Of a stretch of 64,000 nucleotides of DNA, positions 1-11,095 are shown one piece after another; the stretch's first letter is position 1, and each line of letters opens with the position of its first letter. The DNA is from Pseudomonas guariconensis (GTDB lineage: Bacteria > Pseudomonadota > Gammaproteobacteria > Pseudomonadales > Pseudomonadaceae). Location: assembly GCF_024127895.1 (NCBI RefSeq), contig NZ_JAMYBK010000005.1:62001-126000 (forward strand). Direction: 5' to 3'. A model generated the notes under the pieces. It had not been told where the DNA came from, did not search any database, and saw nothing but the letters and a program-made list of their open reading frames with translations. The position numbers were made by a program, and so were the translations under genes.

Positions 1-323
1 GGGACTACCTGGTCTGGCTGACCCTGCTCAGTGCCTGGCCGTTCCCGTTGCTGGCCTGCGTGGCGCGCCGCGCACCGTTCGTGCTGTTCTGGCGTACCCA
101 GTGGCGCCTGGGGCTGGCGGTGGGGGTATGCGTATTGCTGAGCTACGCCCTGGTGTTGTGGGCCATGCACCTGGGGTCGGTGGCCGAGGCGGCGGCGCTA
201 CGTGAGCTGAGCGTGATCCTGGTGGTGCTGATGGGCATGCGCTACCTCAAAGAACCTTTTGGCGGCCCGAGACTCCTAGCTTGCGGGCTGGTCCTGGCGG
301 GCATGCTGGTGATGAAGCTCTGA
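1..323 (+). CDS. EamA/DMT-family transporter, C-terminal fragment
   Basis: The reading frame is open from the left edge (frame starting at base 3) to a TGA at 321-323, so only about the last 106 residues are present. They form at least three hydrophobic helices and end in a pattern typical of EamA (DMT) transporters: a SVAEAAALRELSV loop, a helix, YLKEPFGG, and a final GLVLAGMLVMKL helix. The family moves small metabolites across the inner membrane; the substrate cannot be told from this end. A MAPEG-family gene starts 31 bp downstream on the same strand. Confidence 0.75.
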   Translation, partial: DYLVWLTLLSAWPFPLLACVARRAPFVLFWRTQWRLGLAVGVCVLLSYALVLWAMHLGSVAEAAALRELSVILVVLMGMRYLKEPFGGPRLLACGLVLAGMLVMKL

Positions 324-354
324 TACCGATCATTCTGAACAAGGAGTCCTGTCC

Positions 355-741
355 ATGACCGTTGCCCTGTGGTGCATTTTGATCGCGATGATCCTGCCGC
401 CGCTGTGTGGCTTGACGGCGAAGCTGAGCAGTGGCCGTTTCGGCATGCGCGACAACCATGACCCGCGTGCCTTCCTAGATACCCTCTCAGGGTTGCCGCG
501 CCGCGCCCATGCCGCCCAGCAGAACGGCTACGAAGCCTTTCCCGCGTTCGCCGCGGCAGTGCTGGTGGCCGATATCGTCGGCAATGCCGAGCAGGTCACC
601 CAAGACGTGCTGGCGGTGCTCTATATCACCAGCCGGCTGCTCTACATCATCTGCTACCTGGCCGACCTGGCCGTCCTGCGCTCCCTTGTGTGGTTCGTCG
701 GGGTGGCCCTTATCGTGACGTTCTTCATCGTTTCGATCTGA
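355..741 (+). CDS. MAPEG-family membrane protein
   Basis: This 128-residue protein has four hydrophobic segments, and the arrangement (MILPPLCGLTAKL near the N terminus, DNHDPRAF, then AAQQNGYEAFPAFAAAVLVAD) is that of bacterial MAPEG proteins, the family of microsomal glutathione transferases and related eicosanoid enzymes. The bacterial members are mostly uncharacterised inner-membrane proteins, so the activity is unknown. An AGGAG ribosome-binding site lies 8 bases before the ATG. It lies 31 bp after the transporter gene and may be cotranscribed with it. Confidence 0.75.
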   Translation: MTVALWCILIAMILPPLCGLTAKLSSGRFGMRDNHDPRAFLDTLSGLPRRAHAAQQNGYEAFPAFAAAVLVADIVGNAEQVTQDVLAVLYITSRLLYIICYLADLAVLRSLVWFVGVALIVTFFIVSI

Positions 742-750
742 GTAGGCGTA

Positions 751-809
751 TTCGCGGGCTTGCACGTGGGGGCGCTTCGCGCCCCGAGATGGCAGTGCTT
801 GCCCGCGAA
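751..809. terminator. Nested hairpin between convergent genes
   Basis: The gap between the MAPEG stop (741) and the mltA stop (826) holds an inverted repeat: TTCGCGGGCTTGCA at 751-764 and TGCTTGCCCGCGAA at 796-809. Inside it is a perfect GGGGCGC/GCGCCCC hairpin (769-775 with 779-785, loop TTC). The outer arms resemble half of a Pseudomonas REP sequence. It probably acts as a two-way transcription stop; there is no long T-tract. Confidence 0.5.
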
Positions 810-825
810 AACGCTTGGCGCTGAT

Positions 826-1977
826 TCAGGGGGCTTTAGGCACTTCGGGCAACGGCTTGCCCTTGGGCCACAACAGCCAGATCTGCCCTTGCTGCTTCAT
901 GTTGCCCGCCAGTTCGCCGGCCTCCGGGCCTGTGCCCCAGAACAGGTCGGCACGTACCTCGCCGGTGATGGCGCCGCCGGTGTCCTGGGCGCCGACCGGG
1001 CGCACCACCGGGCTGCCGTCCGGGCGGGTGGTGGAGAGCCAGAGCAGGCTGCCCAGGGGAATCACCTTGCGGTCGATGGCCACGCTATAGCCGGCGGTCA
1101 GCGGTACGTTGAGCGAGCCGCGTGGCCCTTCGTTGCTGTCCGGGCGGGTGCCGAAGAACACATAGCTGGGGTTGCTCGCCAGCAGCTCGGGCACCCGTTG
1201 CGGGTTGGCCTGGGCCCAGGCATGGATGCTGCCCATGGTCACGTCTTCTTTCTTCAACTGGCCCTGTTCTACCAGCCAGCGACCGATCGGCCGGTACGGA
1301 TGGCCGTTCTGGTCGGCGTAGCCCAGGCGCAGTTGGCGCCCGTCCTCCAGTTGGACACGCCCCGAGCCTTGGATTTGCAGGAACTGCAGGTCCATCGGAT
1401 CGGTCAGCCAGGCCAGCACCGGCGCCTTGACGCCATCGCGATAGATCGTTTCCGCCGTGTCGTAGGGCTTGAGCACGCGGCCTTCCAGACGCCCGCGCAG
1501 ACGCTTGCCCTTGAGCTCGGGGTAGATGCTGGCCAGGTCGACCACGACCATGTCTTCCGGGATGCCATAGACCGGTACCTGGGCGCTGTCGGTGCGTTCG
1601 AGGCTGCCGGCGTAGACAGGTTCGTAGTACCCGGTGATCAGGCCATTGGCACTGTTTTCGGCCGAGCGCAGGCCGTAGACCTCGAAGTTCTGCTGCAGGA
1701 ACGCGCGGACTTGGGCGGCATCTTGGGCAAGGGGCTGCGCGGCCTCGCAGGTGGTGGCCCAGACCGGATCGCGCTTGAGCTTCTCGCAACCGTTGCGCCA
1801 TGCCTGGAAGCCAGCCAGCAGGTCGCTATCGCTGACGGTCGGCAGGTCTTTCCAGGTCGCGGGTGCATAGGTGGCGATGGCATGGGGTTCAGGCTTGGCG
1901 CTTTCGCCGCCGTTGCAGCCGGCCAGCAGGGCCAGGGCGGGAAGCGCCCAGGCGAAGTGGCGCAAGGCAGATTTCAT
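826..1977 (-). CDS. mltA: Membrane-bound lytic murein transglycosylase A
   Basis: This 383-residue lipoprotein cleaves the MurNAc-GlcNAc bond of peptidoglycan with formation of 1,6-anhydroMurNAc, in septum splitting and wall recycling. The N terminus is a lipoprotein signal with lipobox LLAGC (Cys21); the mature protein should sit in the inner leaflet of the outer membrane. The MltA barrel domain occupies the middle and a 3D domain the end, with the expected catalytic Asp in GAQDTGGAI (about residue 332). Length is normal. AAGGA lies 7 bases before the ATG. It is divergent from the cytochrome c gene and apparently monocistronic. Confidence 0.93.
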   Translation of the reverse strand: MKSALRHFAWALPALALLAGCNGGESAKPEPHAIATYAPATWKDLPTVSDSDLLAGFQAWRNGCEKLKRDPVWATTCEAAQPLAQDAAQVRAFLQQNFEVYGLRSAENSANGLITGYYEPVYAGSLERTDSAQVPVYGIPEDMVVVDLASIYPELKGKRLRGRLEGRVLKPYDTAETIYRDGVKAPVLAWLTDPMDLQFLQIQGSGRVQLEDGRQLRLGYADQNGHPYRPIGRWLVEQGQLKKEDVTMGSIHAWAQANPQRVPELLASNPSYVFFGTRPDSNEGPRGSLNVPLTAGYSVAIDRKVIPLGSLLWLSTTRPDGSPVVRPVGAQDTGGAITGEVRADLFWGTGPEAGELAGNMKQQGQIWLLWPKGKPLPEVPKAP

Positions 1978-2091
1978 GGTCGAATCCTTGAGAGGGAGAG
2001 CCTGCTTGGCTGCCCCTGTTTTTCGTAAGGGTATTGGTGTTTGTCGAGCAGGCGAGGATACTGTCGGCCCGTTCCCCGAACCAGTGAGACC

Positions 2092-2538
2092 ATGATGTAC
2101 AAATGTTTCACCATGCTGCTGGTCAGCCTGTCCCTGGTGGCCTGCGACCGTGTCGATCCTAACTCACCCTTGGGCCAGCGCAAGGCCATCTTCAAGGAGA
2201 TGCTGAAAACCAGCGAGGACATGGGCGGCATGCTGCGCGGTCGGTTGCCCTTCGATGGCGGGAAGTTCGCCGCGGGGGCGGTGAAGCTCGATGGCTTGGC
2301 GCATGCGCCCTGGCAGCACTTCCCTCAGGTCAAGGATGACGGCCAGAGCAGCGCGCGGCCGCAGGTCTGGGAGCGCCAGGCACGCTTCCATGAGCTGGCG
2401 CGGCAATTGGAGGACGTGACCGGGGAGTTGGTTGGCGTGACCCGTGCGCAGCCGCTTGAGGCTGCACGGTTGAAATCGCCGATGGACAAGGTGGAGGCCG
2501 CGTGCAAGGCCTGCCATACAGAGTTTCGTAATCACTGA
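2092..2538 (+). CDS. Cytochrome c-type lipoprotein with C-terminal CXXCH
   Basis: This 148-residue protein starts with a lipoprotein signal (lipobox LVAC, Cys18). It has a single heme-binding motif, CKACH, only six residues from its C terminus. A four-helix domain with one C-terminal CXXCH is the pattern of cytochrome c' and cytochrome b562-like proteins. It is probably an envelope-anchored heme c protein for electron transfer or small-ligand binding. Two ATGs are adjacent at 2092 and 2095; an open frame runs back to 2041 but lacks a ribosome-binding site, so the ATG pair is preferred. Partner and function are unknown. Confidence 0.7.
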   Translation: MMYKCFTMLLVSLSLVACDRVDPNSPLGQRKAIFKEMLKTSEDMGGMLRGRLPFDGGKFAAGAVKLDGLAHAPWQHFPQVKDDGQSSARPQVWERQARFHELARQLEDVTGELVGVTRAQPLEAARLKSPMDKVEAACKACHTEFRNH

Positions 2539-2540
2539 GT

Positions 2541-2601
2541 GGCGGGCTTGCCCCGCCGGCCGCTGGTTCTAATACGACAGCGCGGCCCGGCGGGGCCCGC
2601 C
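2541..2601. terminator. GC-rich inverted repeat between convergent genes
   Basis: Arms GGCGGGCTTGCCCCGCCGG (from 2541) and GGCCCGGCGGGGCCCGCC (2584-2601) are nearly complementary across a 22-base loop, and the left arm can also fold on itself. It lies between the cytochrome c stop (2538) and the DUF1090 stop (2609), so it probably ends transcription from both sides. Confidence 0.5.
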
Positions 2602-2608
2602 AGTCAGG

Positions 2609-3004
2609 TCACTTGTCCAGTTCGCGTTTCGCCGCTTCCAGTTCCTCCCTGGATTCGGCGAGTTTCTTCTCGCGCTTGCTGATCTTGTCGGCATCGCCCT
2701 TGGCCTGGGCTTCCCTCAGGTCGGACTCGCGCTCCTGCACTTCGCGTTCGGCCTTGCGAACCTTCTGCTCGCGTTCCGCCCGCAGCCCGGCGTCGGTGCA
2801 GTGTTCCTTGTTTTCCTTCAATGCCTTCTCCAGGCCGCGGATCTCGCCCCAGTTGTCGTGCTTTTTGGCGTACTCGAGCTGGTTCTCGATGGCGCTGCGC
2901 TTGGCCGCGCAACCGGTCAGGCCCGGATCGGGCTGCGCGGCCTGCAGCGAGGCCGATGCCAGGCCGAGCACGGTGAATAGGGCGAATGAACAAAGCGGCT
3001 TCAT
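2609..3004 (-). CDS. DUF1090 periplasmic coiled-coil protein, copy 1
   Basis: This 131-residue protein belongs to the DUF1090 family (E. coli YqjC type). It has a signal peptide ending near ASLQA, then PGLTGCAAKR with a first Cys, EHCTDAGLR with a second Cys, and a long charged alpha-helical tail of Glu/Lys/Arg heptads to the C terminus. A periplasmic coiled coil with one disulfide is the reasonable picture; the function is unknown. The start at 3004 is chosen because GGAGG lies 5 bases upstream and the signal peptide begins there. It is a clear paralogue of the next gene (3137-3532). Confidence 0.8.
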   Translation of the reverse strand: MKPLCSFALFTVLGLASASLQAAQPDPGLTGCAAKRSAIENQLEYAKKHDNWGEIRGLEKALKENKEHCTDAGLRAEREQKVRKAEREVQERESDLREAQAKGDADKISKREKKLAESREELEAAKRELDK

Positions 3005-3136
3005 GACAGCCTCCTTCCGGGGCAATTGACGATGGATGGGGAAATACTGCCCCCATCCTCCTCGTCAGTGAATCCCGCTGCGATCTTTCGGCTGTTTTTT
3101 CAGAAAAGTCTTACATGGTTAGCAGGTAAGCCCCTG

Positions 3137-3532
3137 TCAACGCTCCAAGTCGTCCACGGCTTCCTGCAGTTCCTTCTTGGCCTCGGCGAGCTTCTCTTTG
3201 CGCTTGTTGATCTTCTCTGGGTCACCCTTCTTCATGGCCTTGTCCAGGTCCTTGGTGCGCTGGTTGACCTCATGACGGGACTCGAGCACCTTCTGCTCGC
3301 GCTCCTTGCGCAGGCTGGCGTCGGTGCAATGTTCGGTGACTTCGCTCAGGGCTTTTTCCAGGCCGGCCAATTGTTCGGCATCGCCGTGGGTACGTGCCTG
3401 GGCGATCTGCTCGGCGATGGCCTGGCGCTTGGCTGCGCAACCGGTCAGGCCTGGCTGCTCCTCGGCGGCCAGCGCGGCATGGGCGGTCAGGCCGAACAGG
3501 GCAGACAGGACGAGGGACGAAAGCAGTTTCAT
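3137..3532 (-). CDS. DUF1090 periplasmic coiled-coil protein, copy 2
   Basis: This is the second 131-residue DUF1090 protein, with the same plan: signal peptide ending near HAALA, PGLTGCAAKR, EHCTDASLRKEREQKVL, then a charged helical tail. The two copies align end to end without large gaps, so they are a tandem duplication. The start at MKLLSSLVL is chosen for its signal peptide; the open frame continues upstream without a good start. It lies downstream of ligB (59 bp gap) on the same strand. Function unknown. Confidence 0.8.
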   Translation of the reverse strand: MKLLSSLVLSALFGLTAHAALAAEEQPGLTGCAAKRQAIAEQIAQARTHGDAEQLAGLEKALSEVTEHCTDASLRKEREQKVLESRHEVNQRTKDLDKAMKKGDPEKINKRKEKLAEAKKELQEAVDDLER

Positions 3533-3591
3533 CGGGGACTCCATTCGGGGCAGGGCGGCAGAAAAGGAAATGCTGCCTTGATCCGCAGAAA

Positions 3592-6595
<3,004 letters not shown>

Positions 6596-6614
6596 CTCGA
6601 CGGGTTCCTAAAAT

Positions 6615-7610
6615 TTACCGATGGTGAGTGTCGCCAGTGGCCCGCTGGAAATGGCGGACCTGGATCTGGAAACCGTTACGCAAGCCCACGTAGAGGCTGT
6701 CCCCGGGTGCCAGCCCCGCAACATTGGCCCAACGGGCCAGGTCGTCCTGCTCGAAGCCCAGCCAGAGGTCGCCGCAGGCTTCCCGCGCCCACCCCTGGTC
6801 ATGGCTGCACAACTCGGTGATCAGCAGGCTGCCGCCGGCCTTCACCCGTTTGGCCAGCAGGCGCAGGGCCAGGGCCGGGTCGCTGAAGTGGTGCAGGACC
6901 ATGTTCAGCACAACGCAGTCGGCTTCCACATCCGTTGCACCCAGTGCATCGGCCAACTGCAGGGTTACATTGTCCAGGCCTTCGCGCTGGCAGACCTGGC
7001 GTGCCAGCTCGAGCATGGTCGGGCTGTTGTCCAGCGCCGTGACCTGGGCGAAGCGCCGCGCCAGGTCCGGCAGGAAACCGCCGTCGCCCGGGCCGACCTC
7101 CAGTGCGCTGGCCGTCGGCGCGAAGCTGAGCTTGTCGAGCAGGGCCAGCAGGCTCTCGCGGTACTGCGGCAGGCCGGCGATCAGGTCTTGCTGGGCGCGG
7201 AACTTCTCTTCCACGCGCAGGAAGAAATCCTGGCTGGTGGCCGCCCGGCGCTGCTGTACCTGGGCGATGCGCGCCTGCACGTCCTGCGCCAGGGCCAGGC
7301 CGTCGACCTCCTCGAGCAGTGCCGCGTGCAGGCGGCCGCCCAGGCGCAGGCTATCGGGCAGGGCGCGGCGATAGAAGATCGCGTTGCCTTCGCGGCGGGT
7401 GGCCACCAGATCGGCCTGGGCGAGCACCTTGAGGTGGTGGCTCATGCCCGACTGGCCGATGCCGAAGATCTGCGCCAACTCCAGCACGCCGAACGAATCG
7501 CTGGCCAGGGCGCGCAGCACGTTCAGGCGCAAGGGGTCGCCACCGGCCTTGCACAGGGCGGCCAGTTCGTCGCTTCGCTGGTGGTCTGCCGAGGGCGCAC
7601 GTAGGTTCAT
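6615..7610 (-). CDS. ArsR-type regulator fused to a SAM-dependent methyltransferase (SahR-like)
   Basis: This 331-residue protein has two domains. Residues 15-95 are an ArsR-type winged helix (recognition region GIGQSGMSHHLKVL, wing TRREGNAIFY). Residues 130-320 are a class I methyltransferase fold with motif I EVGPGDGG (171-178) and motif LNMVLHHF. It lies directly upstream of metK (19 bp gap), and a perfect palindrome sits just ahead of it. ArsR-family SahR proteins, which respond to S-adenosylhomocysteine, control methionine-cycle genes in many Proteobacteria; a regulator of that kind that binds SAM/SAH in its second domain is the best reading. The ligand and any catalytic activity are inference. 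Confidence 0.85.
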   Translation of the reverse strand: MNLRAPSADHQRSDELAALCKAGGDPLRLNVLRALASDSFGVLELAQIFGIGQSGMSHHLKVLAQADLVATRREGNAIFYRRALPDSLRLGGRLHAALLEEVDGLALAQDVQARIAQVQQRRAATSQDFFLRVEEKFRAQQDLIAGLPQYRESLLALLDKLSFAPTASALEVGPGDGGFLPDLARRFAQVTALDNSPTMLELARQVCQREGLDNVTLQLADALGATDVEADCVVLNMVLHHFSDPALALRLLAKRVKAGGSLLITELCSHDQGWAREACGDLWLGFEQDDLARWANVAGLAPGDSLYVGLRNGFQIQVRHFQRATGDTHHR

Positions 7611-7618
7611 GAGGCGGC

Positions 7619-7647
7619 AGTCTAGACAGGGGATGCTGTCGTCGCAA
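7619..7647 (-). promoter_or_regulatory. Candidate sigma70 promoter of the regulator-metK operon
   Basis: On the minus strand, TTGCGA (7647-7642) and TAGACT (7624-7619) are separated by exactly 17 bases. The -10 box ends only 8 bases before the ATG of the ArsR-methyltransferase gene, so transcripts from it would be almost leaderless. The palindromic operator lies immediately upstream of the -35 box. Confidence 0.4.
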
Positions 7648-7649
7648 TA

Positions 7650-7675
7650 GCAATATCAAAAAGTTTTGATATTGC
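7650..7675. promoter_or_regulatory. Palindromic operator, probable target of the ArsR-type regulator
   Basis: Arms GCAATATCAAAA (7650-7661) and TTTTGATATTGC (7664-7675) form a perfect 12-bp inverted repeat with a 2-base centre. ArsR-family dimers bind such AT-rich palindromes. The site lies 40 bp upstream of the regulator gene, which precedes metK, and about 200 bp upstream of tkt. Autoregulation of the regulator-metK operon is the natural inference. Confidence 0.7.
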
Positions 7676-7875
7676 CGATGAGCTGTAAGCTTCGAGCAGC
7701 CACGCTGCGAGCGATAAAGCGGGCCGATCACCGCTCTGCCTCCCTTTGTAGCTTGAAGCTCGTCACTCGTGGCTGGATTCGTGGCTGGAAAAGTTTGCCC
7801 CCGGACCCGCCTGTGGGCGAAAATGGCCGCCTTTTTTCGTTCCACTACCTTATTCAAGCCCCAGGAGACTCAGCG

Positions 7876-9873
7876 ATGCCCAGCCGTCGTGAACGTGCCA
7901 ACGCCATTCGTGCCCTCAGCATGGATGCCGTGCAAAAGGCCAACAGCGGCCACCCAGGTGCCCCCATGGGCATGGCGGATATCGCCGAAGTGCTTTGGCG
8001 CGACTACCTGAAGCACAACCCGAGCAACCCGAAATTCGCCGACCGCGATCGCTTCGTGCTGTCCAACGGCCACGGCTCGATGCTGATCTATTCGCTGCTG
8101 CACCTGACCGGCTACGACCTGTCGATCGACGACCTCAAGGCCTTCCGCCAACTGCACAGCCGCACCCCGGGCCACCCGGAGTACGGCTACACCGCGGGCG
8201 TCGAGACCACCACCGGCCCGCTGGGCCAGGGCCTGGCCAACGCCGTGGGCTTCGCCCTGGCGGAGAAGGTGCTGGCCGCCCAGTTCAACCGTGACGGCCA
8301 CACCATCGTCGACCACAACACCTACGTGTTCCTCGGTGATGGCTGCATGATGGAAGGCATTTCCCACGAAGTCGCCTCGCTGGCCGGCACCCTGGGCCTG
8401 AACAAGCTGATCGCCTTCTACGACGACAACGGCATCTCCATCGATGGCGAGGTTCACGGCTGGTTCACCGACGACACGCCGAAGCGTTTCGAGGCCTACA
8501 ACTGGCAGGTGATCCGCAACGTCGACGGCCATGACGCCGACGAGATCAAGATGGCGATCGAGACCGCGCGCAAGAGCGACCGGCCGACCCTGATCTGCTG
8601 CAAGACCATCATCGGCTTCGGCTCGCCCAACAAGCAGGGCAAGGAAGACTGCCACGGCGCGCCGCTGGGCAACGACGAGATCGCCCTGGCGCGCAAGGAA
8701 CTGAACTGGAACCACGGCCCGTTCGAGATCCCTGCCGAGATCTACGCCGAGTGGGACGCCAAGGCCGCCGGCGCCAAGCTCGAGGCCGACTGGAACCTGC
8801 GTTTCGACGCCTACGCCAAGGCCTACCCTGAGCTGGCCGCCGAGTTCCAACGCCGCCAGAGCGGCGAGTTGCCAGCCGATTTCGCCGAGAAGGCCCAGGC
8901 CTACATCAACGAAGTCGCTGCCAAGGGCGAGACCATCGCCAGCCGCAAGGCCAGCCAGAACACCCTGAACGCCTTCGGCCCGCTGCTGCCCGAGTTCCTC
9001 GGTGGTTCGGCCGACCTGGCCGGCTCCAACCTGACCCTGTGGAAAGGCTGCAAGGGCGTCGAGGCCGATGACGCCAGCGGCAACTACGTGTTCTACGGCG
9101 TGCGCGAGTTCGGCATGACCGCCATCATGAACGGCGTCGCCCTGCACGGCGGCCTGGTGCCGTACGGCGCGACCTTCCTGATGTTCATGGAATACGCGCG
9201 CAACGCGGTGCGCATGTCGGCGCTGATGAAACAGCGCGTGATCCACGTCTACACCCACGACTCCATCGGCCTGGGCGAGGACGGCCCGACCCACCAGCCG
9301 ATCGAGCAACTGACCGCCCTGCGCAGCACGCCGAACCTGGACACCTGGCGCCCGGCCGATGCGGTCGAGTCGGCCGTGTCCTGGAAGAGCGCCCTGGAGC
9401 GCCGGGACGGCCCGTCGGCGCTGATCTTCTCGCGCCAGAACCTGCAGCACCAGGAGCGCGACGCCCAGCAGATCGCCGACATCGCCCGTGGTGGCTACGT
9501 CCTCAAGGACTGCGCCGGCGAGCCTGAGCTGATCCTGATCGCCACCGGTTCGGAAGTGGGGCTGGCGGTCCAGGCGCATGCCACGCTGACCGAGCAGGGC
9601 CGCAAGGTGCGCGTGGTATCCATGCCATGCACCAGCGTGTTCGATGCCCAGGATGCCGCCTACAAACAGTCGGTACTGCCGGTCGAGGTGGGCGCGCGCA
9701 TCGCCATCGAAGCGGCCCATGCGGACTTCTGGTACAAGTACGTGGGCCTCGAAGGCCGTATCATCGGCATGACCACCTACGGCGAATCGGCTCCGGCCGG
9801 TGCGCTGTTCGAAGCGTTCGGCTTCACCCTGGAGAACATCCTGGGTACTGCCGAAGAGCTGCTGGAAGACTGA
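7876..9873 (+). CDS. tkt: Transketolase
   Basis: Transketolase moves two-carbon ketol units between pentose-phosphate and glycolytic sugars using thiamine diphosphate. The 665-residue length is normal. Seen motifs include the N-terminal [18 protein letters not shown], the [18 protein letters not shown] segment, the thiamine-diphosphate motif starting GDGCMMEG (about residue 154), and the C-terminal half with FGMTAIMNG and [17 protein letters not shown]. The ATG at 7876 has CAGGAGA about 7 bases upstream; an open frame runs back to 7666 but starts inside the operator region. It heads the tkt-epd-pgk-fba cluster, with a REP pair between tkt and epd. Confidence 0.97.
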   Translation: MPSRRERANAIRALSMDAVQKANSGHPGAPMGMADIAEVLWRDYLKHNPSNPKFADRDRFVLSNGHGSMLIYSLLHLTGYDLSIDDLKAFRQLHSRTPGHPEYGYTAGVETTTGPLGQGLANAVGFALAEKVLAAQFNRDGHTIVDHNTYVFLGDGCMMEGISHEVASLAGTLGLNKLIAFYDDNGISIDGEVHGWFTDDTPKRFEAYNWQVIRNVDGHDADEIKMAIETARKSDRPTLICCKTIIGFGSPNKQGKEDCHGAPLGNDEIALARKELNWNHGPFEIPAEIYAEWDAKAAGAKLEADWNLRFDAYAKAYPELAAEFQRRQSGELPADFAEKAQAYINEVAAKGETIASRKASQNTLNAFGPLLPEFLGGSADLAGSNLTLWKGCKGVEADDASGNYVFYGVREFGMTAIMNGVALHGGLVPYGATFLMFMEYARNAVRMSALMKQRVIHVYTHDSIGLGEDGPTHQPIEQLTALRSTPNLDTWRPADAVESAVSWKSALERRDGPSALIFSRQNLQHQERDAQQIADIARGGYVLKDCAGEPELILIATGSEVGLAVQAHATLTEQGRKVRVVSMPCTSVFDAQDAAYKQSVLPVEVGARIAIEAAHADFWYKYVGLEGRIIGMTTYGESAPAGALFEAFGFTLENILGTAEELLED

Positions 9874-9900
9874 TCGGTCGGTGAGGCTGTACCGGCCTTT

Positions 9901-9961
9901 TCGCGGGCAAGCCCGCTCCCACAGGTATCGCGTGAACCTGTGGGAGCGGGCTTGCCCGCGA
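9901..9961. repeat. Perfect inverted REP pair between tkt and epd
   Basis: Two 26-bp copies (9901-9926 and 9936-9961) are exact reverse complements around a 9-base spacer. The core TCGCGGGCAAGCCCGCTCCC is a typical P. putida REP sequence. The pair can form a strong hairpin in the tkt mRNA 3' end and may protect the upstream message or reduce read-through into epd. Confidence 0.9.
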
Positions 9962-10021
9962 TGGGCCGTGCAGCGGCCCCATTGGCCTGCCCAGACAACG
10001 CACTAGTTCGTGAGCCTGTTC

Positions 10022-11083
10022 ATGCCCCACCAGCGTCCCTACAAAGTTGCACTCAACGGATACGGCCGCATCGGCCGCTGTGTCTTGCGCGCACTGTTCG
10101 AGCGAGGGGCGGATGCCGGCTTCGAGATCGTTGCGCTGAACGATTTGGCCGATCAGGCCAGCCTCGAATACCTGACTCGCTTCGACTCCACCCACGGGCG
10201 TTTCCCCGGCGAGGTGAAGGTCGACGGCGATTGCCTGCACATCAACGGCGACTGCGTGAAGGTGCTGCGCAGCGCAAGCCCGGAAGGCATCGACTGGGCC
10301 GCCCTGGGTATCGACCTGGTGCTGGAGTGCTCCGGCGCCTACCACACCCGTGCCGATGGCCAGCGCTTCCTCGATGCCGGTGCGCCACGGGTACTGTTCT
10401 CCCAACCGATGGCCAGCGAGGCGGACGTGGATGCCACGGTGGTCTACGGCATCAACCAGGGTTGCCTGGACGGCAGCGAGCGCCTGGTGTCGAACGCCTC
10501 CTGCACCACCAACTGCGGCGTGCCGCTGCTGCGCGTGCTCGACCAGGCATTCGGTATCGAGTACGTGTCGATCACCACCATCCACTCGGCGATGAACGAC
10601 CAGCCGGTGATCGATGCCTACCACCACGAAGACCTGCGCCGCACGCGCTCGGCCTTCCAGTCGGTGATCCCGGTGTCCACCGGCCTTGCGCGGGGCATCG
10701 AGCGCCTGCTTCCGGAACTTGCCGGGCGAATCCAGGCCAAAGCCGTACGCGTGCCGACCGTCAACGTGTCGTGCCTGGACATCACCCTGCAGACCGCCCG
10801 CGACACCAGCGCGGCTGAGGTCAACCGGGTGTTGCGCGAGGCGGCGCTGGACGGCCCGTTGAAAGGCTTGCTGGCCTACACCGAACTGCCGCACGCCAGC
10901 TGTGATTTCAACCATGACCCGCATTCGGCGATCGTCGATGCCAGCCAGACCCGTGTCTCAGGCCCCCGCCTGGTGAACCTGCTGGCCTGGTTCGACAACG
11001 AATGGGGGTTCGCCAACCGTATGCTCGACGTTGCCGACCATTTCCTGCACGTCGTCCACCAAACCCGCACCAAACAGCCCTGA
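10022..11083 (+). CDS. epd: D-erythrose-4-phosphate dehydrogenase
   Basis: Epd oxidises erythrose 4-phosphate to 4-phosphoerythronate with NAD+, the first step of the DXP-dependent pyridoxal phosphate pathway; it belongs to the GAPDH family. Visible motifs are the Rossmann start VALNGYGRIGRCVLRALFE, the active site SNASCTTNC with catalytic Cys, the His in ITTIHSAMNDQ, and the C-terminal WFDNEWGFANRMLD. The ATG at 10022 gives 353 residues; an in-frame GTG at 10010 would give 357, and neither has a strong ribosome-binding site. Its place between tkt (which makes erythrose 4-phosphate) and pgk supports Epd over a plain GAPDH. Confidence 0.93.
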   Translation: MPHQRPYKVALNGYGRIGRCVLRALFERGADAGFEIVALNDLADQASLEYLTRFDSTHGRFPGEVKVDGDCLHINGDCVKVLRSASPEGIDWAALGIDLVLECSGAYHTRADGQRFLDAGAPRVLFSQPMASEADVDATVVYGINQGCLDGSERLVSNASCTTNCGVPLLRVLDQAFGIEYVSITTIHSAMNDQPVIDAYHHEDLRRTRSAFQSVIPVSTGLARGIERLLPELAGRIQAKAVRVPTVNVSCLDITLQTARDTSAAEVNRVLREAALDGPLKGLLAYTELPHASCDFNHDPHSAIVDASQTRVSGPRLVNLLAWFDNEWGFANRMLDVADHFLHVVHQTRTKQP

Positions 11084-11095
11084 AGGACTGCATTC

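Noticed and set aside
6596..6614. SAM riboswitch in front of metK
   Set aside because: Only 19 bases separate metK from the upstream gene, too few for a riboswitch; control is better explained by the upstream regulator and palindrome.
10010..10021. GTG at 10010 as the epd start
   Set aside because: It adds four residues not expected from the family N terminus and has no better ribosome-binding site than the ATG at 10022; kept only as an alternative.
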